Positions 26,367 through 36,572 of a stretch of 64,000 nucleotides of DNA are shown piece by piece. Origin of the DNA: Paragonimus skrjabini miyazakii (taxonomy: Eukaryota; Platyhelminthes; Trematoda; Plagiorchiida; Troglotrematidae). Position numbers and translations under genes: made by a program. The notes under the pieces are model-generated. The model ran no database searches, was not told the DNA's origin, and saw only the letters and a list, made by a program, of their open reading frames with translations. Location of the stretch: assembly GCA_014338405.1 (NCBI GenBank), contig JTDE01002259.1, positions 5,983-69,982 on the forward strand, in the 5' to 3' direction. Within the stretch, counting starts at the first letter, position 1, and each line of letters opens with the position of its first letter.

Positions 26367-26791
26367 CTAGGCACGCCCCTTGCGTTCACGAATCCCATTG
26401 GGCACATGACCGTTAGATGCAATCGAACCGTTTGAAACCACGTGTCCATTGGCCATCGACTTGGTCGATCCCTTCAACTCGTAGGCACGCTTGGCCAATC
26501 GCTGTTTGCGCCAGTAGGCTTGCACGTAAAAGTTGCCAAACAGAACTAGGAATACGGACGCGTAGAAGATGATCGCCGCCGGAAATATTTTCGGATAATT
26601 GCACGGGGTAGATCGGACAAAAATTTGTCCCTGATGCACTATCAGCACGACAAACTGGACCATCTGAGCAATTGTCAAATAGTTCTTCCACCACAGATAC
26701 TTATACAGTCCAGCGGCAGCCATACCATAATATGTGTACATGATCACGTGAATAAAGCTGTTTGCCACGAGGAACGTGTAGACAATACCAC
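26367..26791 (-). CDS. Very-long-chain fatty acid elongase (ELOVL family), last coding exon
   Basis: Second coding exon, 425 nt, joined to 34680-35235. The acceptor is ...tttgttcag|gtgg, with exon bases starting at 26791, and phase agrees with the first exon. It encodes residues 186-326: PGGIVYTF, NSFIHVIMYTYYG (198-208, the family N..H..MYTYY signature), TIAQMVQF, more membrane segments, then a basic turn (YWRKQRLAKRAYE). The tail beyond carries repeated NG pairs (NGHVVSNGSIASNGHVPNG) and ends RERKGRA, lacking the dilysine ER-retrieval ending many elongases have. The stop is TAG at 26367-26369. The enzyme condenses malonyl-CoA with a long acyl-CoA in the ER membrane. Confidence 0.93.
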
Positions 26792-27348
26792 CTGAACAAA
26801 CGCGGGAGGAATGGAATGAGAAATAAGTATTGGTCATACAGTGGAAGTCAATTGGATTAGAAAGCAAGGCCGTTAAAAGTCACATCATAAGGCAATTGTG
26901 ATCAGGTGGCATATTGGATTAACTACTTTCAAGCTACTAAAACCTACAGACAACCAGCTGTGGTAACCGAAGATCGAACCATCAATCGTAACAGAACGTT
27001 CGGCAGTATGTACGTAGCCAAATCCGCTTCCAATCTGCAACGGTGCAAGCAGCTGTTATTGCTAGTAGTAAAGAGAGCAACAGAAAAGTAGTCCACAGCT
27101 GCAGTCGGACGAATCGATCATCCTTCGATTGCACATACATCATTGCCTACGGCAAAAATGGTTAAATCGGAGAGTGCCAGTGACAACCAGTACGATCACT
27201 TGCACGGCTTTTAGCCAAAAAACAGCACTTGCAAGACTTACTGACGAGACGACAGTAACCTTCATAACTAGTGAATACTGTAAGGCGCAATCGAAACTAG
27301 CGAGCACGCACATATTGAATGCAACAGAGCATGTTGCCGTGTTACTAT

Positions 27349-27654
27349 TGTTGTATGACAGGCAGTTTCGTTGTGAGTAGTATACTACTCACAAGTAGCA
27401 CGTTACCCACAGGCAACGTTCAGGAACAAAAGGGCAAGCTGCGAATGCCAGGAAGACGGAGGACAAGGACAGACTATCGAAATAGTTCGTACGCGCTCGG
27501 CAGAAGTTCTACCAAGGCGAATGACAATGATGGATGTGAATGCATATCTAACTTGCAAATGAGTATACGCGTGTGTGGCTTGATTTTCGACAAGATCTAT
27601 CCGGGAATTTGCACAACAAACGAATTCTCAGGCCAAGAGTCCTTTGCGGTTACA
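27349..27654. repeat. Left LTR-like arm
   Basis: The outer 24 bp are identical to the other arm. A perfect 20-bp palindrome, gtgagtagtatactactcac, follows at 27373-27392. Then 179 bp (27393-27571) are identical to the reverse complement of 28291-28469. After 27571 similarity falls abruptly to about 75 percent up to the ggattctcaggccaag-type block. The arm ends ...gttaca at 27654. Confidence 0.85.
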
Positions 27655-27681
27655 ATAACTGGTGCCGCGACGAACGCGAGG

Positions 27682-28314
27682 ATGAAGATACCCTGGCCTC
27701 AGCCGTTCGAAGATGGAGACGTTCGGGCGTTCCTGGAGGACTTCGTGGACGTGGCCGAAGTAGTCGGAGTCAAGACCGACCGTGGGAAGCTGGCTGCCCT
27801 GCGGACGCTGGTGAAGGGCAGGGCGAAGGCAGTGCTGGACGCAGCGCGAAGAGGCCCTGCAAAGATGGAGTGGGCCGTTGCGAAGGAGGCGCTGGTGGCT
27901 GCGTTCGACAGCCCGGCCGACCGCCAGGAGGCCATGCGGCGGTTCAAGGCGGCCAGGCTTGGACAAGGAGCGGATCCATCCGTGTTTGCCGCCACTCTGC
28001 AAGGTTTGCTGGACAGGGCTCTGCCAGGATTGGACCAAGAACCACGACAGCAGTTGTTAACGGAGCAGTTAATTGAAGGTCTCCCGATGGCCGTTCGCGA
28101 CCAAGTCTGTATTGCCCATGTCGCGCGGCCGACGAACCTCGATGAGCTCGCAAAGGCGACGCGGGAGTTGGTAGTAATGTCCGTGGTCTCAGTGGATACA
28201 AACGACAATACGGACAAGGAAGGGCTTGGCCTGAGAATCCGCACATTGCACAAACGCCCGTATACGTCATGTCAAAAATCAAACCACAAACGCGTATACT
28301 CATTTGCAAGTTAG
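27682..28314 (+). CDS. Gag-like protein of an LTR retrotransposon (orphan ORF)
   Basis: An uninterrupted frame of 210 residues from the ATG at 27682. It is markedly GC-rich against the AT-rich surroundings. It encodes FEDGDVRAFLEDFVDVAE, LAALRTLVKGRAKAVLD, EALVAAFDSPADRQEAMRRF and LLTEQLIEGLPMAVRDQV, a pattern of helices typical of Gypsy-type capsid domains. Recognisable gag sequence ends near 28185; the last 40 or so codons run into the inverted right arm (28224 on) and are not gag. No zinc knuckle is present. Possible roles are none, or packaging in trans; the frame stays open although its neighbours are decayed. A longer upstream open frame from 27319 crosses the left arm and is unlikely to be the true start. 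Confidence 0.7.
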   Translation: MKIPWPQPFEDGDVRAFLEDFVDVAEVVGVKTDRGKLAALRTLVKGRAKAVLDAARRGPAKMEWAVAKEALVAAFDSPADRQEAMRRFKAARLGQGADPSVFAATLQGLLDRALPGLDQEPRQQLLTEQLIEGLPMAVRDQVCIAHVARPTNLDELAKATRELVVMSVVSVDTNDNTDKEGLGLRIRTLHKRPYTSCQKSNHKRVYSFAS

Positions 28315-28524
28315 ATATGCATTCACATCCATCATTGTCATTCGCCTTGGTAGAACTTCTGCCGAGCGCGTACGAACTATTTCGATAGTCTGTCCTTGTC
28401 CTCCGTCTTCCTGGCATTCGCAGCTTGCCCTTTTGTTCCTGAACGTTGCCTGTGGGTAACGTGCTACTTGTGAGTAGTATACTAGTAGTATACTACTCAC
28501 AACGAAACTGCCTGTCATACAACA
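28224..28524. repeat. Right LTR-like arm, inverted
   Basis: Reverse complement of the left arm. Its palindrome (28470-28500) is 31 bp, 11 bp longer than in the left arm, through an extra tagtatacta-type unit. Region 28291-28469 is identical to 27393-27571; 28224-28290 is the diverged part. Confidence 0.85.
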
Positions 28525-28528
28525 CTAT

Positions 28529-29449
28529 TGTCATTTTGATTTTCGTTATTGTAAGTCCTGTGCATGACTTACTGGGTCTCTGATTCATGCTTGTTCCTGT
28601 TGTCTCCTTTTACGGGACTATCGCTAGGACCCTTATATTGGAAGAACGCTGTCCCCCGGTGTCACCATGTTATCCAAAGGTGGTCCACTAGTGTGGCAAA
28701 TAATTAAGTAAAAAACGGCCGGCTTGTGTAGTATAATAAATCACTGTTTGACCGTATCAACTTGTCATTCAACCATCGGTAGCGCAACTGGCCAAAAGAC
28801 TAGTGTAAACATGTTATAACTAGCTGGGAATTTTGTGTCAATCGGTTGCATATTTATGGAGTTCCGACCTACGCGTTGGAGTGCTTTTGTTGATTCATCC
28901 GCTTTGAACAACGGCTTCGACATGAACAGTCATTTTCCTCAATTACTAATTGGCATGCCTGTTCAGAGTCAAGGAGACCTGGCTGCGCATCGCACAAGCG
29001 TTGCGAACGATAAGAGTCTTAAGGATATCACGAACTGGGGCGTGTATCAGCATAACTGTTCCACAAAAGATGTCTGTATCAACAAGCATGTATACATTTC
29101 AGTTAAGACTACTCAATGAATGAAAAAACAATGTTCATACACCGCGCATTCCAACAATATATTATAGTGAAAGTTCACTATAACTCAGTCGTAATGACGT
29201 CCGATTATTGATTGCATATGAATGAGTTTGAGCACTGGTTGTCTCGTGTGCTTCAAACTAGCTCGGGGCGCCACTCATCGAAGAAGTGATATGGAATGAC
29301 CAATAAGAATATTTTTTTCATTGAAATGGATAAAACCGGATCAGTCAAAGCTAAAAAGAACTAGGGATGCCGTGAATGTAGGCACGTCATCGACTGCGAC
29401 ACCGCACAACGGTTCTAACCAGCGCTTCAGACGAGCAAGAGGCCCTCAG
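28529..29449. other. Intronic stretch without recognised features
   Basis: Elongase intron sequence between the inverted-LTR element and the RTE relic. I see no gene or defined repeat. Confidence 0.45.
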
Positions 29450-31330
29450 TAGGGTGTTGAACGACCAGGCCTAGGTTTTACTCAACGGTTAGTGGTCTCA
29501 GCAAATAAGGCCCGGCGCGGTAAACGTTCAGTTGACATGCGGAGTGCGTGACGCAACCAGAACAGACTGTGTTGTCTCTGATGATGAAACTGTGCAACGT
29601 GGTTAGTCAATCAACTGATCGTGTAACTCAGGCGTTCCCAAATACATGCCGGTAAACACTCGCGCTGTTTACGCGATCACCCGGCCCGATGTGAGCCACT
29701 TGAAGAAGGCAACAATGGTCAAACACGGCAAGTCTGTTGATGTCTTCATCGCGTACAGACCACGTTTATGAACCTCAAAGTGAAACAGGATGCGTAAAAG
29801 CTCTAAGTACCTCATTTTCAGTGGTAACCAGAAGTCTTGATGCTGCAGATGACGCAGTTTGGCCAAGACAACACGGGCCTTCGGTATCCTGGCTGATACC
29901 TCAACACAATTATACGACGGGGTAATTTGTACTGGTTCTTGATGCTCATCCTCATACCGACACTCAATGACCTGGGTTTCGTCCTTGTCTGGACACATTA
30001 GATACAGTCTGAATGGGGGATCGAACCAGCTATTCCTCACGTTACGAAACAATGCTCTTATCCGCTCGGTCGCCGACCCTACGAAACAACGTTACGCATG
30101 CATATGAAACGGTCGTGGAAGTGTGAACACCCTCAGTCGTGATGGTGCATTCTGAAGATGCGAAGCGCGTTACATGCAGGACAACCCGGTTATTTCCTGT
30201 GTTCTGTACGACCTGCGTGCCTTTGGTAGAGGTACTAGGCAGAACAATGTCATCAACACGCTCAATATCGATCAACATAATGCTTGGAAAAAACTCAACA
30301 TCAAATTTATAGGATTCATCAGACGCACCTTCCAGAATGTTACATACGACAACAGGAAGGGAGAAATCGGACACTATTGGTGAACACCATTAGCAGGAAT
30401 CAACACGCGAGAAAGTTGTCCATGTCTTGCCTGCAAAGTGAACGTACAATAAGCCTAACAGATTTACGGATGTCTCTGAAACGCCTCAGTAAATGAGACC
30501 GCATGCTACGAGGAACCGAATTGAAGGTATCAGTTAAGTTCACGAACGCTACGACCGTCGGTAGCCGATAAGAATGTTGATGTTCCAAGGTCCCTCGCAA
30601 GATAGAAATGTGGCAAATCCACCCTCGACTAGATCAGAATCATGCATATTCCTCACATATCTGGCTTTTCTTAGGTTTGGTGAATCAACGTAAAATAAGA
30701 CCAGTGAGTGGCATGGAGGTGATAGATACCGGACTAGTGTCTCCCATTTGAAAGATGGGAATTATTGTAAATGAACATCACTCACAAGATGTCACTTCAG
30801 TTTCCCAAAACCGTCTAAAAGAAGTTTTGTCAACTCTAATATCAACCCCTCTCTTACCATCCTTGAAAAGAGGCAGAGAGAGATCTGGTCCAACAGCCTT
30901 GTTACGCTTTAATAACGCATCTCCATGGTCACTTCTGCTTCCGATACAGGGCCATTCGCAACACAATAAATAGCCATTCGGGGTCCCTTGTCTACATGGG
31001 CCAGTTGAAACTACCTGAACCTTTCTTCAAAACGTTCAGTCCGCCTGTCAAGTCGGCGTGATTGGTTGGCGCGAAGTGAACCATACTTTTTAAGCATGGC
31101 CTACATTGCACCGACTCGGCAGTCAGCAAGATAACCAATGAGAGAAAAAAGTTTTCTACCATTCCCAAACAAAAAGGTTCGTTCCATCCCTTCCAACGGT
31201 GATTTAGTGATGGTCATGATTTTGTGCAAGCTATTAGTCAAGTTATGCCTAAGTTTTCGACGGTCGTCATCCGATTTAGAGCCAGCCGAAACAAGCGGCG
31301 CTTGTTCATAAGGTGACGGAAATCCAATTC
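29450..31330 (-). mobile_element. RTE-type LINE relic, minus strand
   Basis: Read from 31330 downwards on the minus strand. The linker after the endonuclease comes first (GNGRKLFSLI near 31150, RRTERFEERF near 31050). Next are NKAVGPD near 30900 and FWETEVTSCEW (about 30790). RT blocks follow: HSYRLPTVVAFVNLTDTFNSV (motif A, about 30560-30500), then ERVDDIVL with aspartates near 30254 in place of the usual YADDIVL. RISKAR-like ARIPKARVVLAKLRHL lies near 29890, and RMSTERLPRRAL-like coding near 29510-29540. Stops and frameshifts are frequent. RTE LINEs copy themselves by target-primed reverse transcription; this one is dead. Confidence 0.82.
29930..30092 (-). repeat. tRNA-derived SINE-like insert inside the RTE relic
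   Basis: On the minus strand from 30092: gtagggtcggcgaccgagcg gives a Leu/Ser-type A box (GGCGACCGAGCGGATAAGAGC region), and about 50 nt on lies ctggttcgatccccc, a good B box. A non-tRNA body of about 80 bp follows. The block interrupts RTE coding similarity between the RT catalytic region and the RISKAR-like block, so it is probably an inserted SINE and not a tRNA gene. Both flanks of the break still match RTE. I did not find a clear target duplication. Confidence 0.55.
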
Positions 31331-32929
31331 CGCAGCAGCTGAACAGCTCCTTGGGAGCATATCTATTCGCAGAAAACTTTCACAGATGCTACGATTTGTT
31401 CCCAATGCTTGTTAGATTAAGTCGTCCGACTCGAAATAGACTTGTCCACCAATACCTTTGGATGAACGTTCATTCTCTGCTTGAATGTGAGTTAATCATC
31501 TTACACCTACAAGTATAGGATCTCCAAACAAATGACAAAACATAACGGGCACGTACAACAACATGGTATGATTCTATATGGTTGCTCACAAATACACAAC
31601 AGTATTTGACAGAACGACGCTCACGTAAACAGGGCGATCGGTCCACATGTGACACAATGCTTTGTTCCGTGCCAAAGTATGGTATTAGAAATATGGCGAC
31701 TACAAAATGTGCACGTTTGCGAAAGAATTTCAGCATTGTCAGTGCGTCTTGCCCGGACACCAAACACCACTCAATCGATTTTCATTTAGAGCAAAGTGAC
31801 CAAGATGAGCAGGAAAACTACCGACTAGTATTGATGAAGTTTGTGTATTTCGTCTGCTTCAAGCCTAGTGAAACGAACTGACGAGTTTACTGGGGAAATT
31901 GGCAGTCGAACGCATGAGACCCAATAAAAAAAAACCCTCATCCTTAGCTCAAAATGAACAATCTCATGGGGAGCTGCCACTTTCTCAGTGTGTACAATGC
32001 GCGAGAAATCACTAAAGGTCAGTGAATCCGATACATTATAATATCACCTTGAAGGCGCAGTGATGTCAACTGTGATAGATTTAGAGGTACAACACGACTA
32101 CGTATAGGTGTTTCACTGGGGTCCTAATCTTACACACAGACACATAAAAGTAGCTTCAATAACGCGTTATTGTCTTGCAACAAGCCGTCGATGTGTCAAA
32201 CCGACATTCAAAACATGGGTGGTATGACCTACTGCACAGCTGGCTCTGGTCGACAAAAAACACTACACACTCGTGCACACATTGTTATTGATCGATAAGC
32301 CGGCCTTAAGTTGAATGGACGTGTGGAAAGTTGGCATTCAGCTTCTACACGATGTGCTTGCACACAAACACACCATTTGCATGCCAAACGAAATGACTCA
32401 GCGCTGACACGAATCATATCTGATGGAGGCAACAGTGGGTGCATACACAAAAACAGCGTGGGTTGTGTATAATTCGGTGGGCGATATAACGCAGCATGAC
32501 TAACGTCAAACAAGAACTTCACTGTCAATTGACGGAAATCATCATCACACGACAAAACGGATAAGATGACAATGAAGACGGTCATCGAACCTCTCCTGGT
32601 CGATAAGCCAAGTAGATGCACCCGAATCAATAACTGTTGGGGAACAATGGCTTTGATGGATCAAGCAACGCAAATGATCAGTAAAGTCATGCGTGTTGCG
32701 ATAGTGCGGAAGATGTTTAATTTAGTGTCTGATCCATGAAGAAGATATTAAGTGAAATTTCGTGGGGAATGATGAGCATAGGACCTAACAAAAAATGCTA
32801 GCATACTGCTTACTGTGCAAAATTAGTCATGAGACCAACAGGAACACGGTATTTGACCACAGTTGTCTCTATCATGCAAACAGCACCAAATGAGCTCATT
32901 GTGTGAACAATGCGACAGTCCATTGACGC
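31331..32929. other. Intronic stretch without recognised features
   Basis: Elongase intron sequence between two RTE fragments. The 5' part next to 31330 may hold unrecognisable RTE endonuclease sequence. Nothing else stands out. Confidence 0.4.
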
Positions 32930-33413
32930 GTATATGAGAAATGCGCAAGTTCGCGACCGATTACTAAGACGGTGAAAATACAGTCTTCAATGGTTGAAGC
33001 ATGTGCTCCATATGCCAACAAAGTATCTGCCGCATTGCGCATTATTCAGTATAGCCGGTTATGGTTGGGAGAAATCGAAAGATGGCCATGCGGCTGCGTC
33101 GTTACGGACTATGAAAGCCCGTCCTGTTGAGCAAGGTTGGTGGGCGTCGTCTGCCCAGTCGGATGGTTCACGACCATTCACACTGCCGGTTGAAAACGTA
33201 ACCTAATGACAGTATGTCGCAGCTAATAGCTAGTCCGTACGGGCAAGATTGTTGAATCATTTTCTGCTCTCTTTTGAAGTTCTGTTTTCTTCCCTTCTCG
33301 TTTTTTCTCCTCAATACATTTACACTTCGCCTCTTCGTGAGTCAGTCAGGATCAACGGCAGCCCGAGCCAAGGTACTCAGTGGTACGGCTCAAAGATGAA
33401 ATTGATGATGATG
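32930..33413 (+). mobile_element. RTE-type LINE, 3' end fragment
   Basis: The plus strand encodes NAQVRDRLLRR (about 32942), then LQWLKHVLHMPTKYLPHCALFS near 32980-33050, the RTE LRWLGHVLRMP..RLPRRALF block, and degraded C-terminal coding to about 33205. A roughly 190-bp 3' untranslated region ends in a short (TGA)n tail at 33403-33413. One stop interrupts the frame near 32972. It lies inside the elongase intron in the opposite orientation to the gene. Confidence 0.72.
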
Positions 33414-34679
33414 CATATTTATGTTCGGAATGGAACTTCAACCCAAATCTTACTAATCTTGTCACATTAAAGTGACATATGTTACGGTGTCAGTGCGTTT
33501 ACCACAGTTAATTATGTCCCTCTATAGATAACACGAAACTTGGTACGGAAAAAAGTGTAATGCCACACAACACGAAATGGATGTGTATTCAAGAGACAAA
33601 AACTGAGAACGTAGTGGCGAACGAGATTGTGCTGAATTACCAAACTACAACGATATAGATGTTGAAATAGTAACCGGGACGAGTGAGGACGGATCGATAA
33701 AGACTGACAACAGTTAAGCAATCATTGTTCCAGGCCGACATCACTGAGATCACTTGCATTTGATTCCACAACCCTCGCCCTGAGCATGGAAGGACGTGAG
33801 GATGCTTATTATCCCGCAACCAATCAATCCTACAAGCTGGAAAAATGGACGCGTGTAACCAAACCCAGTTTGTAATCCCTATGGGCCAATTTGTTTACTA
33901 ATCAATAGATTCACAGTCAACATTGTAAGTAGTCCGGTGATCGAACCTGGAAAATAAGTGTTATTCACCAGTTTGTTGTTCTCAGGATATCAGTGGACAT
34001 TTTTTGAACTTATTACAGTCTAATCAGAGTTCTGTAAATAAGGCTGTGAAACCTGTTCTAGCCAACAACATCGATGACGAGAGACCGCATTAGATATGGA
34101 GATGGTTGTAATCAGCGTGTATCATAAAATCTTTAAAAACGTATGGATCCGAGGATAAACATCTCACAAACGTGACCATCTTCTTGGATACCCTAATGAA
34201 CACGGGAATTTTGGGTCAACCAACACTGGTTCAAGCGAATCTATTACGCTGCTTTCTTGTCAGGTGCATTGGAACCGAAGTCACGTTGGGCAACGAAGAT
34301 CACCTTGTGTTGAAATCTAGAGCGATAAACTTGCTCAAACTATCATTATCTTCCCTGTCTTCTAGTCTGTAATTCATAATCCTCATGGACAACAATAAAT
34401 TAGTGGTTTACACTAAAGCTTAATTGTTACATAGCCTTTAATTAGTGACGTTTAATTCAGGTTTAACTTTCCAATATTTATACTCACTGGAACGTTGACA
34501 AATTTAAAATCTTGAAGTCTATCAAACAATCGAGACGTTCATTTTAGTACCACTTTGGTAGACAGTTTTTGTCAAAATTCTCGACAGAGGCAGTCATGCA
34601 TACCTAAAAAAACACTATTCAAACAAGCAATTTTGGTTGTAAAAATATTTCTACCACTACGAAATATTCAGCCACTTAC
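33414..34679. other. Intronic stretch next to the elongase splice donor
   Basis: Elongase intron, no recognised element. Confidence 0.45.
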
Positions 34680-35235
34680 CAGGAGCATATCGAACGCCCC
34701 ACCAAATAGACGGGGGCATTGTTGCATGATGAAACACATGCAAAAAGGTGACCTGATCAACTTTGCCACGCCAAAGAAAGAACACAGTGTCCAACATTTC
34801 CACAAACTTGGAGAAATAAAACAAGTATCCAAAATAGAGCATGGCATCAGTGGATGAGTCATTCGGATCCGGCTGTTCATCGCATCCCAGCCCATAGCCC
34901 ATTCCCCGGGCCGCCATAATAGCACCCAATACCATGTAGGCAGAGTAAAGCACCATTATGGCGTTGTACGTAACCATAAGACATTTAACGAAACCCCATT
35001 GTTCGGAAGACCTGTGACTTGGTACCTGTAGCTTCTGATGCTGGATCCGCAGCTCACTACGTTTCTTGAGCTCGTTGCGCCACGCGTACACACCGACAAC
35101 ATAGGCCAACGAGATTAGCGCAGTCGGGGCCCAGGATCCCATGAGTGGATAAACGTTGGTTCGTGGATCCGGATGCGGAGGCAGAAAGTGATCGAGCAAA
35201 CGTTGCATATAATTGCGCCCATATTCTGCCACCAT
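34680..35235 (-). CDS. Very-long-chain fatty acid elongase (ELOVL family), first coding exon
   Basis: Encodes residues 1-185 and the first base of codon 186. The start chosen is the ATG at 35235 (MVAEYGRNYMQRLL). The frame is open further upstream but has no ATG, and a pyrimidine-rich tract ending in AG just before the ATG could be an acceptor for a 5' untranslated exon. Visible signatures are YPLMGSW (29-35), KFVEMLDTVFFLWRGK (143-158, the KxxExxDT motif) and the HxxHH metal-binding box HVFHHATMP (166-174). HVFHH with a following MP resembles the ELOVL1/4/7 group that extends saturated, monounsaturated or very-long-chain substrates; which one is not resolved. Donor: ctcctg|gtaagt. Confidence 0.94.
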
Positions 35236-35350
35236 GATTCTAGGTGAGGTAAGAAGGAGTTGAGCCGGGCTGGGATAAACTGAACGACCTGGATCACCAA
35301 CAGACGCGTTACAAAAATCCACGTCTAATAAACTTGCTTCGACAAGTCAT

Positions 35351-35460
35351 ATCTCACCAATGGTCTCATCCAACCGGCTACAACTTTGCTCATTTGTGAT
35401 TGGTCCAATTATTTTCAATGAAGGTCAAACAACCACTGACGGTGCTTGTGATTGGTCAAG
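35351..35460 (-). promoter_or_regulatory. Cluster of CCAAT boxes upstream of the elongase gene
   Basis: Four CCAAT/ATTGG pentamers occur within 100 bp: CCAAT at 35357-35361, ATTGG at 35399-35403, CCAAT at 35405-35409 and ATTGG at 35451-35455. They lie 120-220 bp upstream of the first coding ATG. Such boxes bind NF-Y in animal promoters, so this may be the core promoter. This is inferred from position and motif density only. Confidence 0.35.
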
Positions 35461-36399
35461 AGGCCAACGGGCTAGTAAAAGAGCGTGGTAGATTCACCTC
35501 TCCCTGTCCGATCAGATCTAGACACACGCACCACAGCGGGCAGCAAGCGCCTTACATCGATCGTGGTTGCAAGTGGTCTCGGTCCCGATTCAGTGCCAAG
35601 TATGCTTTTAAAATGCGAATCGAGGTGAACTGCAATATGTGAGGCCATAAAATTGATTATGACCACGACAAACGTCTAGTTCGATCATTAGGGCCGCACA
35701 ACCGTTTGTGTAGCTGAAACCACAGTGTGACGGACTAAAAGTCGATCACGTACACTACGGAAGAGACAACCGTCCTGCGATCAAGCGCAGAAACACGAGT
35801 TGTGAGTGTGAAAATATCTCTAGCAAACGCGCCTTTGGAAGCAGTCAATGAATGTCTGGTTTTACTTCCGCAGTTCGGATGAGACGATGCTAAAAAGTAA
35901 CACGTGAATGGTGGCTTAATCCTACGAGAAGAACCCAGCAGTCTGAGATGCCACCCATAAGACTGGGGTTACTGCCAGCTGAACATGAGCCTAATTCGTG
36001 CGACGAGCTTGTAGGTTATGGGGAGCCGGAGTGTTGCAATCATTTATTTGTCAGAGAACAAGAAGAAGACTAACAGTGCGACAGAATTAACGAACCAGCT
36101 GATTGTGGTCATGTTTAGTCATCAGATGCACTCCGCAGCTATAACGCGCAGCTGAAATTGTTGAACTTGCTAGTCTGGACAACTTGCATCAGGTTCTATC
36201 GTCTGTTTATGCGGCAGTCCTATGAAAACGATCTCTCCATCATTCACATCAATGTACTGAAGACGGTCAGCGATAGAAACAGTCATGACGACTGTGGAAG
36301 ATGGATGGCCAGCACACATGTGATGATCGGTAGGGGCGAAACCCAGTGACCGTAATACGACTGCATCTACTGAAAATAGAGATCGTAAGAAAGGCACGA
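35461..36399. other. Stretch upstream of the elongase gene
   Basis: No gene supported. Positions 36158-36400 continue, on the minus strand, an open frame out of the composite repeat (to 36170) and may be body sequence of that repeat. Confidence 0.4.
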
Positions 36400-36503
36400 G
36401 CAGAGGAAGTGTATGTATAACCGAAATGGTACTTACCATTTCAATGAGTGATAAGTAGTTTGACAGATTTGATAATTTAGAAAAGATCCATTTGTGATAA
36501 GTC

Positions 36504-36572
36504 TGGACTTCGGCTGGATTCGAACCAGCGACAGAAACACCATGCCCAAACGCGGCAAGCGCTCTACCAGGC
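36504..36572 (-). repeat. tRNA-like module (copy A, left)
   Basis: Minus strand: ctggtagagcgcttgccgcg, a gcccatgg-type mid region, then gctggttcgaatccagccga, a perfect B box and T arm. The 5' part of the A box is replaced by ctgcc. It lacks a proper anticodon loop, so it is a pseudo-tRNA. Confidence 0.7.

Larger units (their letters stand above)
27349..28524 (+). mobile_element. Compact element with inverted LTR-like arms around a gag ORF
   Basis: The unit starts TGTTGTATGACAGG and ends with its reverse complement, so it has LTR-type TG...CA ends, and it is flanked by CTAT on both sides (27345-27348, 28525-28528), a 4-bp duplication as made by LTR-retrotransposon integrases. The arms (about 300 bp: 27349-27654 and about 28224-28524) are in inverted, not direct, orientation. 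The left arm is followed by TGGTGCCGCGACG (27660-27672), which looks like a tRNA primer-binding site, and then a GC-rich gag ORF. No protease, RT, RNase H or integrase remains. It is a non-autonomous derivative of unclear origin. Confidence 0.75.
26792..34679 (-). other. Elongase intron (about 7.9 kb) filled with retroelements
   Basis: Donor is ctcctg|gtaagtgg at 34680/34679 and acceptor is tttgttcag|gtgg at 26792/26791, both canonical. Splicing restores the family sequence RYAPGGIVYTF across the junction, which is the main proof. Within it lie the inverted-LTR gag element (27349-28524), a minus-strand RTE relic (29450-31330) with a tRNA-derived insert, and a plus-strand RTE 3' fragment (32930-33413). 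Confidence 0.9.

Noticed and set aside
27628..28417. Long minus-strand frames opposite the gag ORF (for example 27699-28253, 27944-28417)
   Set aside because: GC-rich coding sequence leaves the antisense frames open. The 27944-28417 frame also begins in the inverted arm, giving the same peptide as the plus strand at 27447. No domain was recognised.
28780..28815. tRNA-like A box (ggtagcgcaactggcc)
   Set aside because: No B box at the expected distance and no acceptor pairing.
35236..35322. Extension of the elongase first exon to 35322
   Set aside because: The upstream frame is open but would begin at GTG. No ATG exists there, and the next ATG (35235) gives a normal elongase N terminus.
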